Shown: positions 1 through 10,696, counted from the stretch's first letter. The stretch: DNA of 64,000 nucleotides from Comamonas badia DSM 17552 (GCF_000484635.1 NZ_AXVM01000001.1:186001-250000), one strand, 5' to 3'. Made by a program: numbers and translations. The notes: generated by a model from the letters alone, not told the origin.

Positions 1-18
1 CTGCCGCGCACGGGGGTT

Positions 19-453
19 TCAGCCACGTTCGTTCTCGGGCATGCCGGCAGCGTAGCTGCGCGTGCTGTAGCGCATCATCCGCCCGGCCTCCTCCGAGCGT
101 TCGAGCTGGAAACCCGGTTCGTATTGGGGCCGGTTGACGATGAAGCTCATCGCCACCGATTCCACGCCGCGCGTCGAATCGAACGCCATCATGCGGATGT
201 AATGGCTGGGGAAGGTCTGGCGGCAGTGGTTCACCTCCATCAGCACGCCGGCCGGGTCGCGCAGGTCGAACATGGGCATGCCGAACATGTCCCAGTACTG
301 GTTGCGCGGGTGCGGGTCGTCGGTGTATTCCACGCTCCAGGCATAGCCCTTGTCCAGTCCGTACTGGATCTGGGCGCTGATTTCCGCATCCGTCAGATCG
401 GGCAGAAAGCTGAACTGGCCCTGCGTCAGGCGCTGTGTCGGGTTGGTCATCAT
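19..453 (-). CDS. cbbS: RuBisCO small subunit, form I
   Basis: Small subunit of ribulose-1,5-bisphosphate carboxylase/oxygenase, which caps the L8S8 holoenzyme in the cytoplasm or carboxysome-free Calvin cycle. The 144-residue product has the small-subunit core motif YWDMFGMPMFDL near residue 53 and matches the usual length of form IC small subunits (about 140). It lies 26 bases downstream of cbbL on the same strand, so the two form one transcript. An AAGGAG sequence sits about nine bases before the first of two adjacent ATG codons; the first (at 453) was chosen, but starting at 450 would only remove one Met. Other cbb genes (such as cbbX) would be expected to the left, outside the window. 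Confidence 0.96.
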   Translation of the reverse strand: MMTNPTQRLTQGQFSFLPDLTDAEISAQIQYGLDKGYAWSVEYTDDPHPRNQYWDMFGMPMFDLRDPAGVLMEVNHCRQTFPSHYIRMMAFDSTRGVESVAMSFIVNRPQYEPGFQLERSEEAGRMMRYSTRSYAAGMPENERG

Positions 454-479
454 GGTGGTGTGCTCCTTGGTGGCGTGCT

Positions 480-2034
<1,555 letters not shown>

Positions 2035-2044
2035 GATTTACTGA

Positions 2045-3001
2045 ATGAAAAACGCCACCTTCCGCCAATTGCGCGTTTTCAGCGAGGTGGCGCGCCACCT
2101 GAGCTTTCGCAAGGCGGCCGATGCCCTGCACCTCACGCCCCCCGCCGTGACCATGCAGGTCAAGGAGCTGGAAGGGCAGATCGGCCTGCCGCTGTTCGAG
2201 CGCGACGGCCGCCAGGTGGCGCTGACCACCGTCGGGGAATACATGCTGGTCTATGCCCGCAAGATTCTCGCGACGCTCAAGGACGCGGAAGATGCCGCCG
2301 CGCGCCTCAAGGGCCTGCAGGCCGGGCGGCTGACGATAGGCATGGTGAGCACGGCGCAGTACTTTCTGCCGCGGCTGCTGGCGCAATTCCAGCGCGAGCA
2401 CGAGGGCATAGAGGTGCAGCTGGCCATGGGCAACCGCGCGCAGCTCTACGCGATGCTGCAGGCCAACGAGGTGGACATCGCCATCATGGGCCGGGCGCCC
2501 AAAGAGCTCGCCACGCGCGCCGAACCGTTTGCCGCGCACCCGCATGTCTTCGTCGCCCCCGCCGGCCACCCGCTGCTGGCGCGCGGCAGCGTACCGCTCG
2601 GCGCGCTGCAGCCCTGGGGCTTTCTGATGCGCGAAAGCGGCTCGGGCACGCGCGCGGCGCTGCAGGCGTTTTTCGACCAGTACCGCAGCACACCCGCCAC
2701 GCGCATGGAGATGTCCAGCAACGAGGCGCTCAAGCAGGCGGTGATCGCCGGCATGGGCCTGTCCTTCCTCTCGCTGCACACGCTGGGGCTGGAGCTTGAG
2801 CACGGCTTGCTGGGCATCATCGACGTGCAGGGCGGCCCGGTGCTGCGCTCCTGGAACGTGGTGCACACCCACGCCAAGCTGCTCTCGCCCGCGGCGGAGC
2901 GCTTTCGCTACTTCATCCTTGAGCAGGGAGAAGCCTTTCTGGCACAGCAATTCGGGCGGCACCTCTCTTTGGCGCCTTTTGAAAAATCAACGAAAGCATA
3001 G
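2045..3001 (+). CDS. cbbR: LysR-type regulator of the cbb operon
   Basis: LysR-family transcription factor of 318 residues. An N-terminal winged helix-turn-helix covers roughly residues 4-62 (FRQLRVFSEVARHLSFRKAA, then LTPPAVTMQVKELEGQIG), followed by a substrate-binding-protein-like effector domain. It is transcribed away from cbbL with about 100 bases between them, the classical arrangement for CbbR. In other autotrophs CbbR senses Calvin-cycle metabolites such as RuBP or phosphoenolpyruvate and activates cbbLS; the same role here is inferred from context. It probably also represses its own promoter through the shared operator. Confidence 0.92.
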   Translation: MKNATFRQLRVFSEVARHLSFRKAADALHLTPPAVTMQVKELEGQIGLPLFERDGRQVALTTVGEYMLVYARKILATLKDAEDAAARLKGLQAGRLTIGMVSTAQYFLPRLLAQFQREHEGIEVQLAMGNRAQLYAMLQANEVDIAIMGRAPKELATRAEPFAAHPHVFVAPAGHPLLARGSVPLGALQPWGFLMRESGSGTRAALQAFFDQYRSTPATRMEMSSNEALKQAVIAGMGLSFLSLHTLGLELEHGLLGIIDVQGGPVLRSWNVVHTHAKLLSPAAERFRYFILEQGEAFLAQQFGRHLSLAPFEKSTKA

Positions 3002-3149
3002 CTGCAGACGCATGCTGGATAGACGCAAAAGCCATTTTCATTGCTTTATTTTCAGACGCCTCGGAGCACCGGTTTGACAATGTTCCACAGTCTGCGTCCA
3101 CGGCAAACCCTAAACTGCGCCGTTTGATTTTTCCGAGGCGGGCACTCCC

Positions 3150-3968
3150 ATGAACACGCAGGACATCTGGCACTTCATCACCACCCAGGGCGCGGACTTC
3201 GGCATCAAGCTGATCACCGCCATCGCCGCCTAGATCATCGGACGCTGGCTCATCGGCCTGGCCGTGGGGCTGATGGGCAAGCTGATCGCGCGCGGCGGCA
3301 AGATCGATGCCACGCTCTCCAAGTACCTGCAGTCGGTGATTGCCGTGCTGCTCAACGTCGTCCTGATCCTCGCGATCCTGGACATCTTCGGCGTCAAGAC
3401 CACCTCGTTCGCCGCACTGCTCGCCGGCGCGGGGCTCGCCATCGGCGCCGCCTGGAGCGGCATGCTGGGCAACTTCGCCGCGGGCGTGTTCATGCAGGTG
3501 CTGCGTCCCTACAAGGTGGGCGATTTCATCAGCGCCGGCGGCACCGTGGGCACGGTGAAGGAGCTGGGGCTGTTTGCCACCACCGTCATCACGCCCGACA
3601 ACGTCGTCACTGTGGTGGGCAATGGCAAGGTGTTCGGCGACAACATCCAGAACTTCAGTGCCCTGCCGGTGCGCCGCGTCGATTGCGTGGCCAAGGTGGC
3701 CAATGGCGTGAACCCGCTGGACGCCATCGAGCGCCTGCGCCCGGCCATCGCCGCGATCGCCAACGTCTCCCAAGACCCAGCACCGGACATCGAAATTCTG
3801 GAATTCACGCCCGAAGGCCCCAAGCTCTGCGTGCGTCCCTACACCCACACCGACCACTACTGGCAGGTGTACTTCGACACGCACAAGGCCATCGTGCGCG
3901 TGTTCACCGAAGCCGGCTACCCGGTGCCCGAGACGCCGATGGCCTACCGCAACGCGCCGGTCAACTGA
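3150..3968 (+). pseudogene. MscS-family small-conductance mechanosensitive channel with in-frame amber codon
   Basis: The frame opens at ATG 3150 (MNTQDIWHFITTQGADFGIK) and is interrupted by TAG at 3231-3233 (codon 28). It then continues uninterrupted in the same frame to 3968 with a typical MscS body: a hydrophobic helix (VIAVLLNVVLILAILDIFGV), the Gly/Ala-rich pore helix (FAALLAGAGLAIGAAWSGM), and the beta domain (RPYKVGDFISAGG). Without the stop it would be a 272-residue protein, normal for the short MscS class (E. coli MscS has 286). The stop falls in the first transmembrane helix. Restart at the internal ATG (3273, MGKLIARGG) would lose that helix. It could be a genuine null allele, a sequencing error, or a suppressed stop. 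Everything after the stop looks intact and under coding constraint. Confidence 0.8.
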
Positions 3969-3973
3969 GCCTT

Positions 3974-4076
3974 ATTCCAAATCCAGATCGTTCGAGTACG
4001 CGAAGGCGAAGCGAAGACAGTGCTGTTGCACGGCGAGCGAAGCCGACAAAGTAATCGAATGATCTGGAAATGGAAT
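3974..4076. repeat. Imperfect inverted repeat between convergent genes
   Basis: Two 26-base arms (3974-3999 and 4051-4076) are inverted copies matching at 22 of 26 positions; each contains the block CCAGATC followed by a TTCGA block. They enclose about 50 bases rich in GCGAAG repeats. The element exactly fills the space between the mscS-like gene and the convergent CoA-transferase and runs into the latter's stop codon. It could act as a bidirectional terminator or be a short degenerate mobile repeat. No T-run follows either arm. Confidence 0.6.
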
Positions 4077-5305
4077 TACTGCACGATGCCGCGCTCGCGC
4101 AGCGCGGCGATCTGCCCGGGCGTGATGCCCAGAGCGGCCAGCACCGCATCGGTATCCTCGCCCAGATGCGGCGCGCTGCGGCGCACCCCGCCCGGCGTGG
4201 CCGAGAGCTTGGGCACGATGCCCGGCACCTTGACGCTGTAGCCGTCGCGCGTGGATTGATCCAGCAGCATGCCGCGCGCCGCGTAGTGCGGGTCTTCGGC
4301 GATGTCCCGCGCGGTATAGACCTTGCCCGCCGGCACCTGCGCCTGCGCCATGGCGGCCACCACCGCGTCCACCTGGCGCCCGCGTGTCCAGTCGGCGATC
4401 GCGCCGTCGATCTCGGCCACGCGCGCCACGCGCCCGGCGTTGTGCGCCAGGTCGGGCGCTTCGCCCAGGTCGTCGCGGCCAATCGCCGCCATCAAGCGCT
4501 TGAAGATGCTGTCGCCGTTGCCGGCCACCAGCACCCAGCCGTCAATGCACGGGTAGGCATTGCTCGGCGCGATGCCGGGCAGCGCGCTGCCGCCGGGCTC
4601 GCGCACGGCGCCGAAGGCGTCGTACTCCGGGATCAGGCTTTCCATGCAGTTGAAGACCGCCTCGTACAGCGCCACATCGATCACCTGCCCCGTGCCGCCG
4701 CGCGCATCGCGGTGGTAGAGCGCCATCAGCACGCCGAGCGCGCCATGCAGCGCAGCCAGCGTATCGCCGATCGACACCCCCACGCGCACCGGCACGCGGC
4801 CGGGCTCGGCCGTGAGGTGCCGCAAGCCCCCCATGGCCTCGGCGATCAGGCCGAAGCCCGGCAGATCGCGGTAAGGCCCGCTCTGGCCGTAGCCCGAGAT
4901 GCGCAGGATGATGAGGCGCGGATTGAGCGCCTGCAGCTGCCCGGGCGCCATGCCCCAGCCCTCCAGCGTGCCGGGGCGGAAGTTCTCGACCAGCACATCG
5001 GCTTCGGCCAGCAGCCTGCGCGCGATGTCCTGCGCCTGCTGCTGGCGCAAATCGAGCGCGATGGACTGCTTGTTGCGCGACTGCACCTGCCACCAGACGG
5101 AGGTGCCCTCCCTGATGAGGCGCCAGTTGCGCAGCGGATCACCCGCGCCCGTCGGCTCGATCTTGATGACCTCGGCGCCAAAATCGCCCAGTGTCTTGGC
5201 GCAGAACGGCCCGGCGATGAGCTGGCCCATTTCGATCACGCGCACGCCGGCCAGCGGCAGGGGTTTTTCTTCGGCGGGAGCAGACACGGTTGAGGCGATT
5301 CGCAT
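4076..5305 (-). CDS. CaiB/BaiF family CoA-transferase (family III)
   Basis: A 409-residue family III CoA-transferase, which moves CoA from an acyl-CoA donor to a carboxylic acid in the cytoplasm. The N-terminal nucleotide-fold motif LAGVRVIEMGQLIAGPFCAK and the sequence ENFRPGTLEGWG are typical. The region GQVIDVALYEAVFNCMESL places a Glu (LYEA) about where many family members carry the acyl-bearing Asp; this alignment was made by eye and should be treated cautiously. The substrate is unknown; relatives include succinyl-CoA-dependent transferases acting on mesaconate or similar dicarboxylates. It stands alone on this strand, and its start lies three bases from the left end of the structured repeat at 5309-5579. 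Confidence 0.88.
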   Translation of the reverse strand: MRIASTVSAPAEEKPLPLAGVRVIEMGQLIAGPFCAKTLGDFGAEVIKIEPTGAGDPLRNWRLIREGTSVWWQVQSRNKQSIALDLRQQQAQDIARRLLAEADVLVENFRPGTLEGWGMAPGQLQALNPRLIILRISGYGQSGPYRDLPGFGLIAEAMGGLRHLTAEPGRVPVRVGVSIGDTLAALHGALGVLMALYHRDARGGTGQVIDVALYEAVFNCMESLIPEYDAFGAVREPGGSALPGIAPSNAYPCIDGWVLVAGNGDSIFKRLMAAIGRDDLGEAPDLAHNAGRVARVAEIDGAIADWTRGRQVDAVVAAMAQAQVPAGKVYTARDIAEDPHYAARGMLLDQSTRDGYSVKVPGIVPKLSATPGGVRRSAPHLGEDTDAVLAALGITPGQIAALRERGIVQ

Positions 5306-5308
5306 GGT

Positions 5309-5579
5309 CTAGTGTAGGGTCGCACTCTTGGAGGTACTTATGAAACGGTCAAAAATGCTCGCAGCAAGGCGCAGCTCGCAGGCAATGGTGGTGCCCTTGT
5401 CAAGAGCTGCAACGCCGCTGTGGGCATTTTTGACCGTTCCCTTCGGGCAAGTCGCCAAGGGGCCATCTGCTTTGTTGCATGGCCTTGACAGGGAGGCACC
5501 ATGTCTGCGGCCATGCGCCGCGCATCTGGCCCCTTGGCGGCTCGTCATAAGTGCCTCCAAGAGTGCGACCCTACACTAG
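5309..5579. repeat. 271-bp element with 35-bp terminal inverted repeats and two internal hairpins
   Basis: The outer arms, 5309-5343 and 5545-5579, are inverted copies matching at 34 of 35 bases and begin CTAGTGTAGGGTCGCACTC. Inside lie two further perfect stems: AACGGTCAAAAATGC (5344-5358) with its complement at 5424-5438, and CGCCAAGGGGCCA (5453-5465) with its complement at 5527-5539. Each is extended by inner pairs (GCAGCTC 5371-5377 with 5404-5410; GCATGGCC 5477-5484 with 5509-5516). The whole could fold as a three-way, cloverleaf-like structure in DNA or RNA. The short open frames on both strands are mirror images produced by the symmetry and are unlikely to be genes. Likely a MITE-like non-autonomous mobile element; no clear target-site duplication was seen. 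Confidence 0.82.
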
Positions 5580-5603
5580 GACGATGCACCTTACCATCGC
5601 CCC

Positions 5604-6698
5604 ATGCTGTGGGATGTGTTTTGCCGCGTGGTCGACAACTGGGGCGATATCGGCGTGTGCTGGCGCCTGGCCTGCGATCTGGCGCAGCGCGGCGAGCAGG
5701 TACGGCTGTGGACCGACGATGCCTCGGCGCTCGCGTGGATGGCCCCTGACGGACACCCCGCGGTCACCGTGCTGCCCTGGCCTGACGATGGGGATCGCGG
5801 CGAACCCGGCGCCGTGGTGCTGGAAACCTTCGGCTGTGAATTGCCGCGAAATTTCGTAGCAGCCATCGCGGATGCATCAAGCGCCAGAGACCAAAAACCC
5901 TTGTGGATCAACCTGGAATACCTGAGCGCCGAACCCTATGTGGAGCGCAGCCACCGCCTGCCCTCGCCCGTCCACGGCGGGCCGGGCGCGGGCCTGACCC
6001 GCTGGTACTTCTACCCCGGCTTCACCGGGCGCACCGGTGGCCTGCTGCGCGAGAGCGATCTGGCAACCCGCCAGGCGCGGTTCGACCGCGGCGCCTGGCG
6101 CACGCGCCACGGCATCGCGCCGGATGCGCGCACCATCGCCCTGTTCTGCTATGAGCCGCCCGCGCTGCCTGGCTGGCTCGATGCGCTGGCGGCACAAACC
6201 CGGTCGCGGCTGCTGGTCACCCCCGGGCGCGCGGCAGCGGCAGTGCAAGCCTGGGAACAAAAAAAATATGGTGAAAATCCCATTTTTCTCAATCAGGTCG
6301 CATGCGGGCAGCTATCGATTCAATACCTTCCGCCCTGTTCCCAGATCAGTTTTGACGAACTGCTCTGGGCCAGTGATTTCAACTGCGTGCGCGGCGAGGA
6401 CTCCCTGGCGCGCGCGCTCTGGGCCGGGCAGCCGCTGCTCTGGCACCTCTACCCGCAGCACGACAACGCCCACCACGCCAAGCTCGATGCCTTCCTGGAC
6501 TGGCTGGATGCACCACCCCGGCTGCGGCGGCTGCACCACGCCTGGAACGGCGTGACGAACGATCCGATCCAGCCGCAGATGCTTGATGCCGGGGAATGGC
6601 AATCCTGGCGCGAATGCGTGCGGGCCGCGCGCGCGCGGCTGCTGGCGCAGGACGACCTGGTGAGCCAGCTCTTTCGCTTCGTGCAGGAAAAACGCTAA
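5604..6698 (+). CDS. earP: EF-P arginine rhamnosyltransferase EarP
   Basis: EarP adds L-rhamnose from dTDP-rhamnose to Arg32 of elongation factor P, activating it for translation of polyproline stretches. The 364-residue product starts MLWDVFCRVVDNWGDIGVCW; in this family the early Asp (DNWGD) is the catalytic base. The C-terminal half has the nucleotide-sugar-binding region (NCVRGEDSLARALWAGQPLL, with WHLYPQHDNAH following), which is the EarP hallmark. Its target gene efp lies 147 bases downstream on the same strand, the usual genomic pairing in betaproteobacteria. A short AT-rich patch around 6260-6300 interrupts the otherwise GC-rich frame but leaves it open. Confidence 0.93.
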   Translation: MLWDVFCRVVDNWGDIGVCWRLACDLAQRGEQVRLWTDDASALAWMAPDGHPAVTVLPWPDDGDRGEPGAVVLETFGCELPRNFVAAIADASSARDQKPLWINLEYLSAEPYVERSHRLPSPVHGGPGAGLTRWYFYPGFTGRTGGLLRESDLATRQARFDRGAWRTRHGIAPDARTIALFCYEPPALPGWLDALAAQTRSRLLVTPGRAAAAVQAWEQKKYGENPIFLNQVACGQLSIQYLPPCSQISFDELLWASDFNCVRGEDSLARALWAGQPLLWHLYPQHDNAHHAKLDAFLDWLDAPPRLRRLHHAWNGVTNDPIQPQMLDAGEWQSWRECVRAARARLLAQDDLVSQLFRFVQEKR

Positions 6699-6845
6699 AA
6701 TAGCAGCCTTTGCGTTTCATGCATGCCATGCGTGTGCCATGCAAGCGCCCCCGCCGGCTCCCGGCCCCGGGGTTGGAAGGCCCCAAGCGTGGCCAACCCG
6801 CCCCGCTGTCAGGCGCGGCACCACACACCCAGGACTGCACAGCCC

Positions 6846-7400
6846 ATGAAAATCGCTCAAGAAATCCGCGCCGGCAACGTGATCATGCAGGGCAAGGACC
6901 CGATGATCGTCCTCAAGACCGAATACGCCCGCGGCGGCCGCGGCGCCGCCACCGTGCGCATGAAACTCAAGGGTCTGCTCAACAACATGGGCACCGAAGT
7001 GGTCTTCCGCGCCGACGACAAGATGGACAACGTCATTCTGGACAAGAAGGATTGCACCTACTCCTACTTCGCCGATCCGATGTACGTCTGGATGGATGCC
7101 GAGTACAACCAGTACGACATCGAATCGAGCAACATGGGCGACGCCATCAACTACCTGGAAGACGGCATGGCCGCCGAAGTCGTGTTCTACGAAGGCAAGG
7201 CGATTTCAGTGGAGCTGCCCACCAGTGTCGAGCGCGAAATCACCTGGACCGAGCCGGCCGTCAAGGGCGACACCTCGGGCAAGGTGCTCAAGCCCGCCAA
7301 GATCGCCACCAATTTCGAAGTGGCCGTGCCGCTGTTCGTCGGCCAGGGCGACCGCATCGAAATCGACACCCGCACCGGTGAATACCGCAAGCGCGTCTGA
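6846..7400 (+). CDS. efp: Elongation factor P, Arg32-rhamnosylation type
   Basis: Translation factor that binds between the P and E sites and relieves stalling at consecutive prolines. The product is 184 residues, with the N-terminal KOW-like domain followed by two OB domains and the closing motif [19 protein letters not shown]. The loop [10 protein letters not shown] places Arg at position 32, the residue rhamnosylated by EarP, rather than the Lys modified by EpmA or the DHS/deoxyhypusine-like systems. This agrees with earP just upstream. The frame is open further upstream, but ATG 6846 matches the universal [12 protein letters not shown] start. Confidence 0.97.
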   Translation: MKIAQEIRAGNVIMQGKDPMIVLKTEYARGGRGAATVRMKLKGLLNNMGTEVVFRADDKMDNVILDKKDCTYSYFADPMYVWMDAEYNQYDIESSNMGDAINYLEDGMAAEVVFYEGKAISVELPTSVEREITWTEPAVKGDTSGKVLKPAKIATNFEVAVPLFVGQGDRIEIDTRTGEYRKRV

Positions 7401-7418
7401 TCCCAGCCACGCCATGCC

Positions 7419-7447
7419 AAGGCTTCCCGTTCGGGAAGCCTTTTTTA
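7419..7447 (+). terminator. Rho-independent terminator after efp
   Basis: AAGGCTTCCC-GTTC-GGGAAGCCTT followed by a T-rich run gives a 10-base stem with a four-base loop. It sits 18 bases after the efp stop and precedes the convergent hydrolase gene. Confidence 0.9.
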
Positions 7448-7449
7448 TT

Positions 7450-8001
7450 TCACCGAGCCGCCTGGTATTCGCCGCATGAGATGACGCGGGCATAGGAAAA
7501 GGCCAGCGCCGACATGAAGGCCGCATGCACCTGTGCCGCCGGGACGCTCTGGCCGCCGAACTCCAGGTCGCGGGTGGCGCAGGCGTCATGGATCACGGTG
7601 ACCGGGTAGCCGATATCGGAGGCTGCGCGGGCGGTGGCATCGATGCACATCTGGCTCATCGCACCGACGATGACGACTTCTTCGATGCCGTTGCTGTCGA
7701 GGACGCTCTTCAGGTCGGTCTTGAGGAAAGAGTTGGGAAAGTGCTTGAGCACGGCAGGCTCGCCCGCCTGCGGCGTCACGTCCGCAATGAATTGCACGCC
7801 GTCCGAGCCGGGCACGAAGACCGGGATGGCCGGGTTGTCCGATTCATGGTGGATATGGACGACCAGCTCGCCCCTGGCACGCGCATCGCCAATGACCTGA
7901 ACCGCATTGGCAACGGCCTGTTCGATGCCCACCAGGGCCAGTTTGCCGGCAGGCAGATATTCTTTTTGAAGATCGACGACGAGAACGGCTCGCTTGCTCA
8001 T
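7450..8001 (-). CDS. Isochorismatase-like cysteine hydrolase
   Basis: A 183-residue member of the isochorismatase-like hydrolase superfamily (isochorismatase, nicotinamidase, N-carbamoylsarcosine amidase). The catalytic triad can be placed: Asp in LVVDLQKEY (residue 10), Lys in AVLKHFPNSF, and Cys in GAMSQMCIDATARAA. The cis-peptide region before the Cys is normal. The true substrate cannot be read from sequence. The gene is divergent from a GlxA-type regulator with 98 bases between them, so the regulator probably controls it. YcaC-like or streptothricin-hydrolase-like activities are alternatives within the fold. Confidence 0.88.
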   Translation of the reverse strand: MSKRAVLVVDLQKEYLPAGKLALVGIEQAVANAVQVIGDARARGELVVHIHHESDNPAIPVFVPGSDGVQFIADVTPQAGEPAVLKHFPNSFLKTDLKSVLDSNGIEEVVIVGAMSQMCIDATARAASDIGYPVTVIHDACATRDLEFGGQSVPAAQVHAAFMSALAFSYARVISCGEYQAAR

Positions 8002-8099
8002 GGGGTTTCCTTTGCTGGTAATGGATGGGCTCGATTGTGGGGAAACATCGCGGCTGGCGAAAGTGGCGTTATCGACAATTTAAAGTCTAAAATCGACAT

Positions 8100-9095
8100 A
8101 TGGAACCATTGCCCATCGAAATCGGACTGGTGCTTTACCCCGGTGCGCAATCAGCCGCCGTCCTGGGCCTGACCGATCTCTTTTCAGTGGCCAGCAGGGC
8201 AGCCTTGAGGCAAGGCGGCCATCAGCCCTCCCTGCGCATCAGCCACTGGCAGCCCGCACCCTCCAGGGCAAGCGCGCAGCGCATCTTCGACAGCGCACCG
8301 CAGGCACAAGACCATCTGACGGTGCTGCTCGCACCGCCCAGCCTGGATGCGCCCATTGCGCCGCAGGCGGCCGCGCCGCTCGCCGCATGGCTGCGCGGGC
8401 AGCACCAGGCGGGTGTCGTGCTGTGCTCGGTGTGCGCAGGCGCTTTCCTGCTGGGCGAAACCGGCGTGCTGAATGGCCGCCATGTCACCACGCATTGGCT
8501 GTATGCGAACGACTTTCGCGCCCGTTTTCCCAAAGCCAGGCTGGACACCGACCGCCTGGTGATCGACGACGGCGACATCGTGACCGCTGGCGGTGCGATG
8601 GCATGGACGGATCTGGGCCTGCGCCTGGTGGATCGCTACCTGGGTGGTTCCGTGATGCTGGAAACCGCGCGCCTGCTGCTGATCGACCCGCCGGGCCGCG
8701 AGCAGTGCTACTACAGCGCCTTCGCGCCCAACCTCAAACATGGCGACAGCGCCGTCCTCAAGGTGCAGCATGGGCTGCATGCCGCCGAGGGCAAGGACAT
8801 CGTCCTCGCCGAGCTGGCAAAGATGGCCGGGCTGGAAGAACGGACCTTGCTGCGCCGGTTCAAGAAGGCCACCGGCATGACCACGGGTGAATATGTGCAG
8901 CGGATGCGGGTGGGCAAAGCCAAGGAGCTGCTGCAAATGACGAAACTGCCCTTCGACCGGATCGCCTGGGATGTCGGATACGGCGATGCGAGCGCTTTGC
9001 GCAAAGTCTTCCAGAAAATCGTCGGCCTGCCGCCGGGCGAATACCGGCAGCGGTTCGCGGCCGCTTCTCAGAGCGTGTTCAAAGTCTCCGCGTAG
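8100..9095 (+). CDS. GlxA-family AraC-type transcriptional regulator
   Basis: A 331-residue protein combining an N-terminal DJ-1/PfpI-like domain (about residues 6-180, with [20 protein letters not shown] and [12 protein letters not shown]) and a C-terminal AraC double helix-turn-helix (about 220-320, ending with [16 protein letters not shown]). The DJ-1-like domain in these regulators is thought to bind a small ligand rather than catalyse. Divergent placement beside the isochorismatase-like gene suggests that gene is its target. Ligand unknown. Confidence 0.9.
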   Translation: MEPLPIEIGLVLYPGAQSAAVLGLTDLFSVASRAALRQGGHQPSLRISHWQPAPSRASAQRIFDSAPQAQDHLTVLLAPPSLDAPIAPQAAAPLAAWLRGQHQAGVVLCSVCAGAFLLGETGVLNGRHVTTHWLYANDFRARFPKARLDTDRLVIDDGDIVTAGGAMAWTDLGLRLVDRYLGGSVMLETARLLLIDPPGREQCYYSAFAPNLKHGDSAVLKVQHGLHAAEGKDIVLAELAKMAGLEERTLLRRFKKATGMTTGEYVQRMRVGKAKELLQMTKLPFDRIAWDVGYGDASALRKVFQKIVGLPPGEYRQRFAAASQSVFKVSA

Positions 9096-9194
9096 TGCCC
9101 GTTGCCGCGCTGAAGTTGCATGCCGCCGGGCCTTCCCGGTGCGCCACACCGCGCAGGGTTTGTTCAGCGTCACCCCTCACTTCACAGGCAACGC

Positions 9195-10676
9195 TCACGT
9201 CCGCTGCGGCTCTGCCGGCGGACGATGCAGCCGCTGCACCACCTCCGGCGCCTCGTCCGGCAGCACATCGGCACGCTTGAGCTCCACGCGGGCGACGAGC
9301 CCGCCACCCGTCGCGGCGTCTGCATTGGCCAGGGCGAATGCCCCGCCCATGCGCTGCACCGTCTTGTCCACGATCGACAGGCCCAGCCCCGCGCCGGCGG
9401 CCGCGGTGCGCGCTGCATCGCCGCGAAAGAAGGGCTGCGTCAGCCGCGCAAGCTGCTCGGGCGCCACGCCAGCGCCGTGGTCGCGCAGCTCCAGCCATAC
9501 CCACGCGCCGCTACTGCCGGCGGAAATCGCCACCTGCGTGATCTCCCGCTCCGGCGTCTTGCCGTAGCGCCGCGCGTTTTCCAGCAGGTTGGAGATGACC
9601 CGCGCCAGCTCGATCTCGTCGGCCATGACGTACAGATCGCGCGCCACCGCGGCCGTGACCTGCATCTGCGGATCGTTGCGTACCGCATAGACGCAGGTGG
9701 AAACGACAGCCTCCAGGCTCAGCGGCGACAGCGCCACCGAATCGGGGCGGGCGTAATCCAGGAATTTGTCTATCGTGGCATCCAGCTGCACGATGTCCGC
9801 CACCATGTGCTCGCGCGCCTCTTCGTCCTGCACGCTCATCTCGGTTTCCAGCCGCAGGCGCGCCAGCGGCGTGCGCAGATCGTGCGAGATGCCCGCCAGC
9901 ATCACCGCCCGGTCCTGGTCCAGCTTGGCCAGCATCTGCGCCATGCGGTTGAAGCCGATGTTGACCTCGCGGATTTCGCTGGTCACCGCCGCTTCGTCCA
10001 GCGTGCTGGCCGCAAAATCACCGCGCCGCACGCGGTTGGTGGCCTGCGACAGCTGCTTGAGCGGCAGGTTGATGAGCCGCGCCAGCGCCGCCGCGCCGGT
10101 GAGCGAAAGCACCACCGCCGTCATCAGCCAGATCAGCCAGGTGCCACCCCCAGCCACCGCCAGGCGCGAGGGATCGAGCAGCAGCCAGTTGGGATCGCCG
10201 TTGATGGTGAAGCCCACCCAAAGCCCGGTCTCGCCGTTGACCCGGCTGGCCACGACGGTGCCCGGCCCCAGGCGCTGGCCGAGCTCCAGCGACAGGCGCT
10301 GGCCCAGGGGCGAGGGAGGCAGCGGCTCGAACTGGTCCGAAGGCTCGCGCGGCACGAGGCGCACGCCCTCCTGCTCCGCCATCGCCTTGATCAGCGCCAC
10401 GCGGGCAATCGCGTCGGAATGCGTGAGCGCCGCACGGCTCAGGTTGACGAGCGAGGCAATCTGCTGCGCCGTCTGCACGGTGCGCGGTTCCAATTCGAGG
10501 GCGCGCAGCGTCTGCAGCCACACCAGAATGCTGCCCACCAGCAGCAGCAGCAGCAGGAAAAAAGTGCGCCAGAACAGGTTCAGGCCAACGCGCCGGCGCG
10601 GCCTGCGCCGGCGATCCACCCCGCCCGTCAGCGAGGCGTCGCTATGCGGGAACGAGGAATCCGCGTCGCTGCCCAT
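9195..10676 (-). CDS. EnvZ-like sensor histidine kinase
   Basis: Inner-membrane sensor kinase of 493 residues, partner of the response regulator immediately upstream. It has a cytoplasmic basic N-terminus (RRRRPRRR), a first membrane helix (FFLLLLLLVGSILVWLQ, about 38-54), a periplasmic sensing region, a second helix (WLIWLMTAVVLSLTGAAALA), HAMP, the H-box GISHDLRTPLARLRLE with the phospho-accepting His, the N-box NLLENARRYG, and G-boxes (LRDHGAGV, AGAGLGLSIV). The architecture matches EnvZ. It is 20 bases downstream of the regulator gene. Osmosensing is an inference from the family only. Confidence 0.92.
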   Translation of the reverse strand: MGSDADSSFPHSDASLTGGVDRRRRPRRRVGLNLFWRTFFLLLLLLVGSILVWLQTLRALELEPRTVQTAQQIASLVNLSRAALTHSDAIARVALIKAMAEQEGVRLVPREPSDQFEPLPPSPLGQRLSLELGQRLGPGTVVASRVNGETGLWVGFTINGDPNWLLLDPSRLAVAGGGTWLIWLMTAVVLSLTGAAALARLINLPLKQLSQATNRVRRGDFAASTLDEAAVTSEIREVNIGFNRMAQMLAKLDQDRAVMLAGISHDLRTPLARLRLETEMSVQDEEAREHMVADIVQLDATIDKFLDYARPDSVALSPLSLEAVVSTCVYAVRNDPQMQVTAAVARDLYVMADEIELARVISNLLENARRYGKTPEREITQVAISAGSSGAWVWLELRDHGAGVAPEQLARLTQPFFRGDAARTAAAGAGLGLSIVDKTVQRMGGAFALANADAATGGGLVARVELKRADVLPDEAPEVVQRLHRPPAEPQRT

Positions 10677-10696
10677 GCTGGTGCAGTGCCGCGCGT

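Noticed and set aside
5328-5579. Two 83-codon open frames, one on each strand, within the inverted-repeat element
   Set aside because: They are mirror products of the palindromic sequence, have the same C-terminus on both strands and no recognisable domain.
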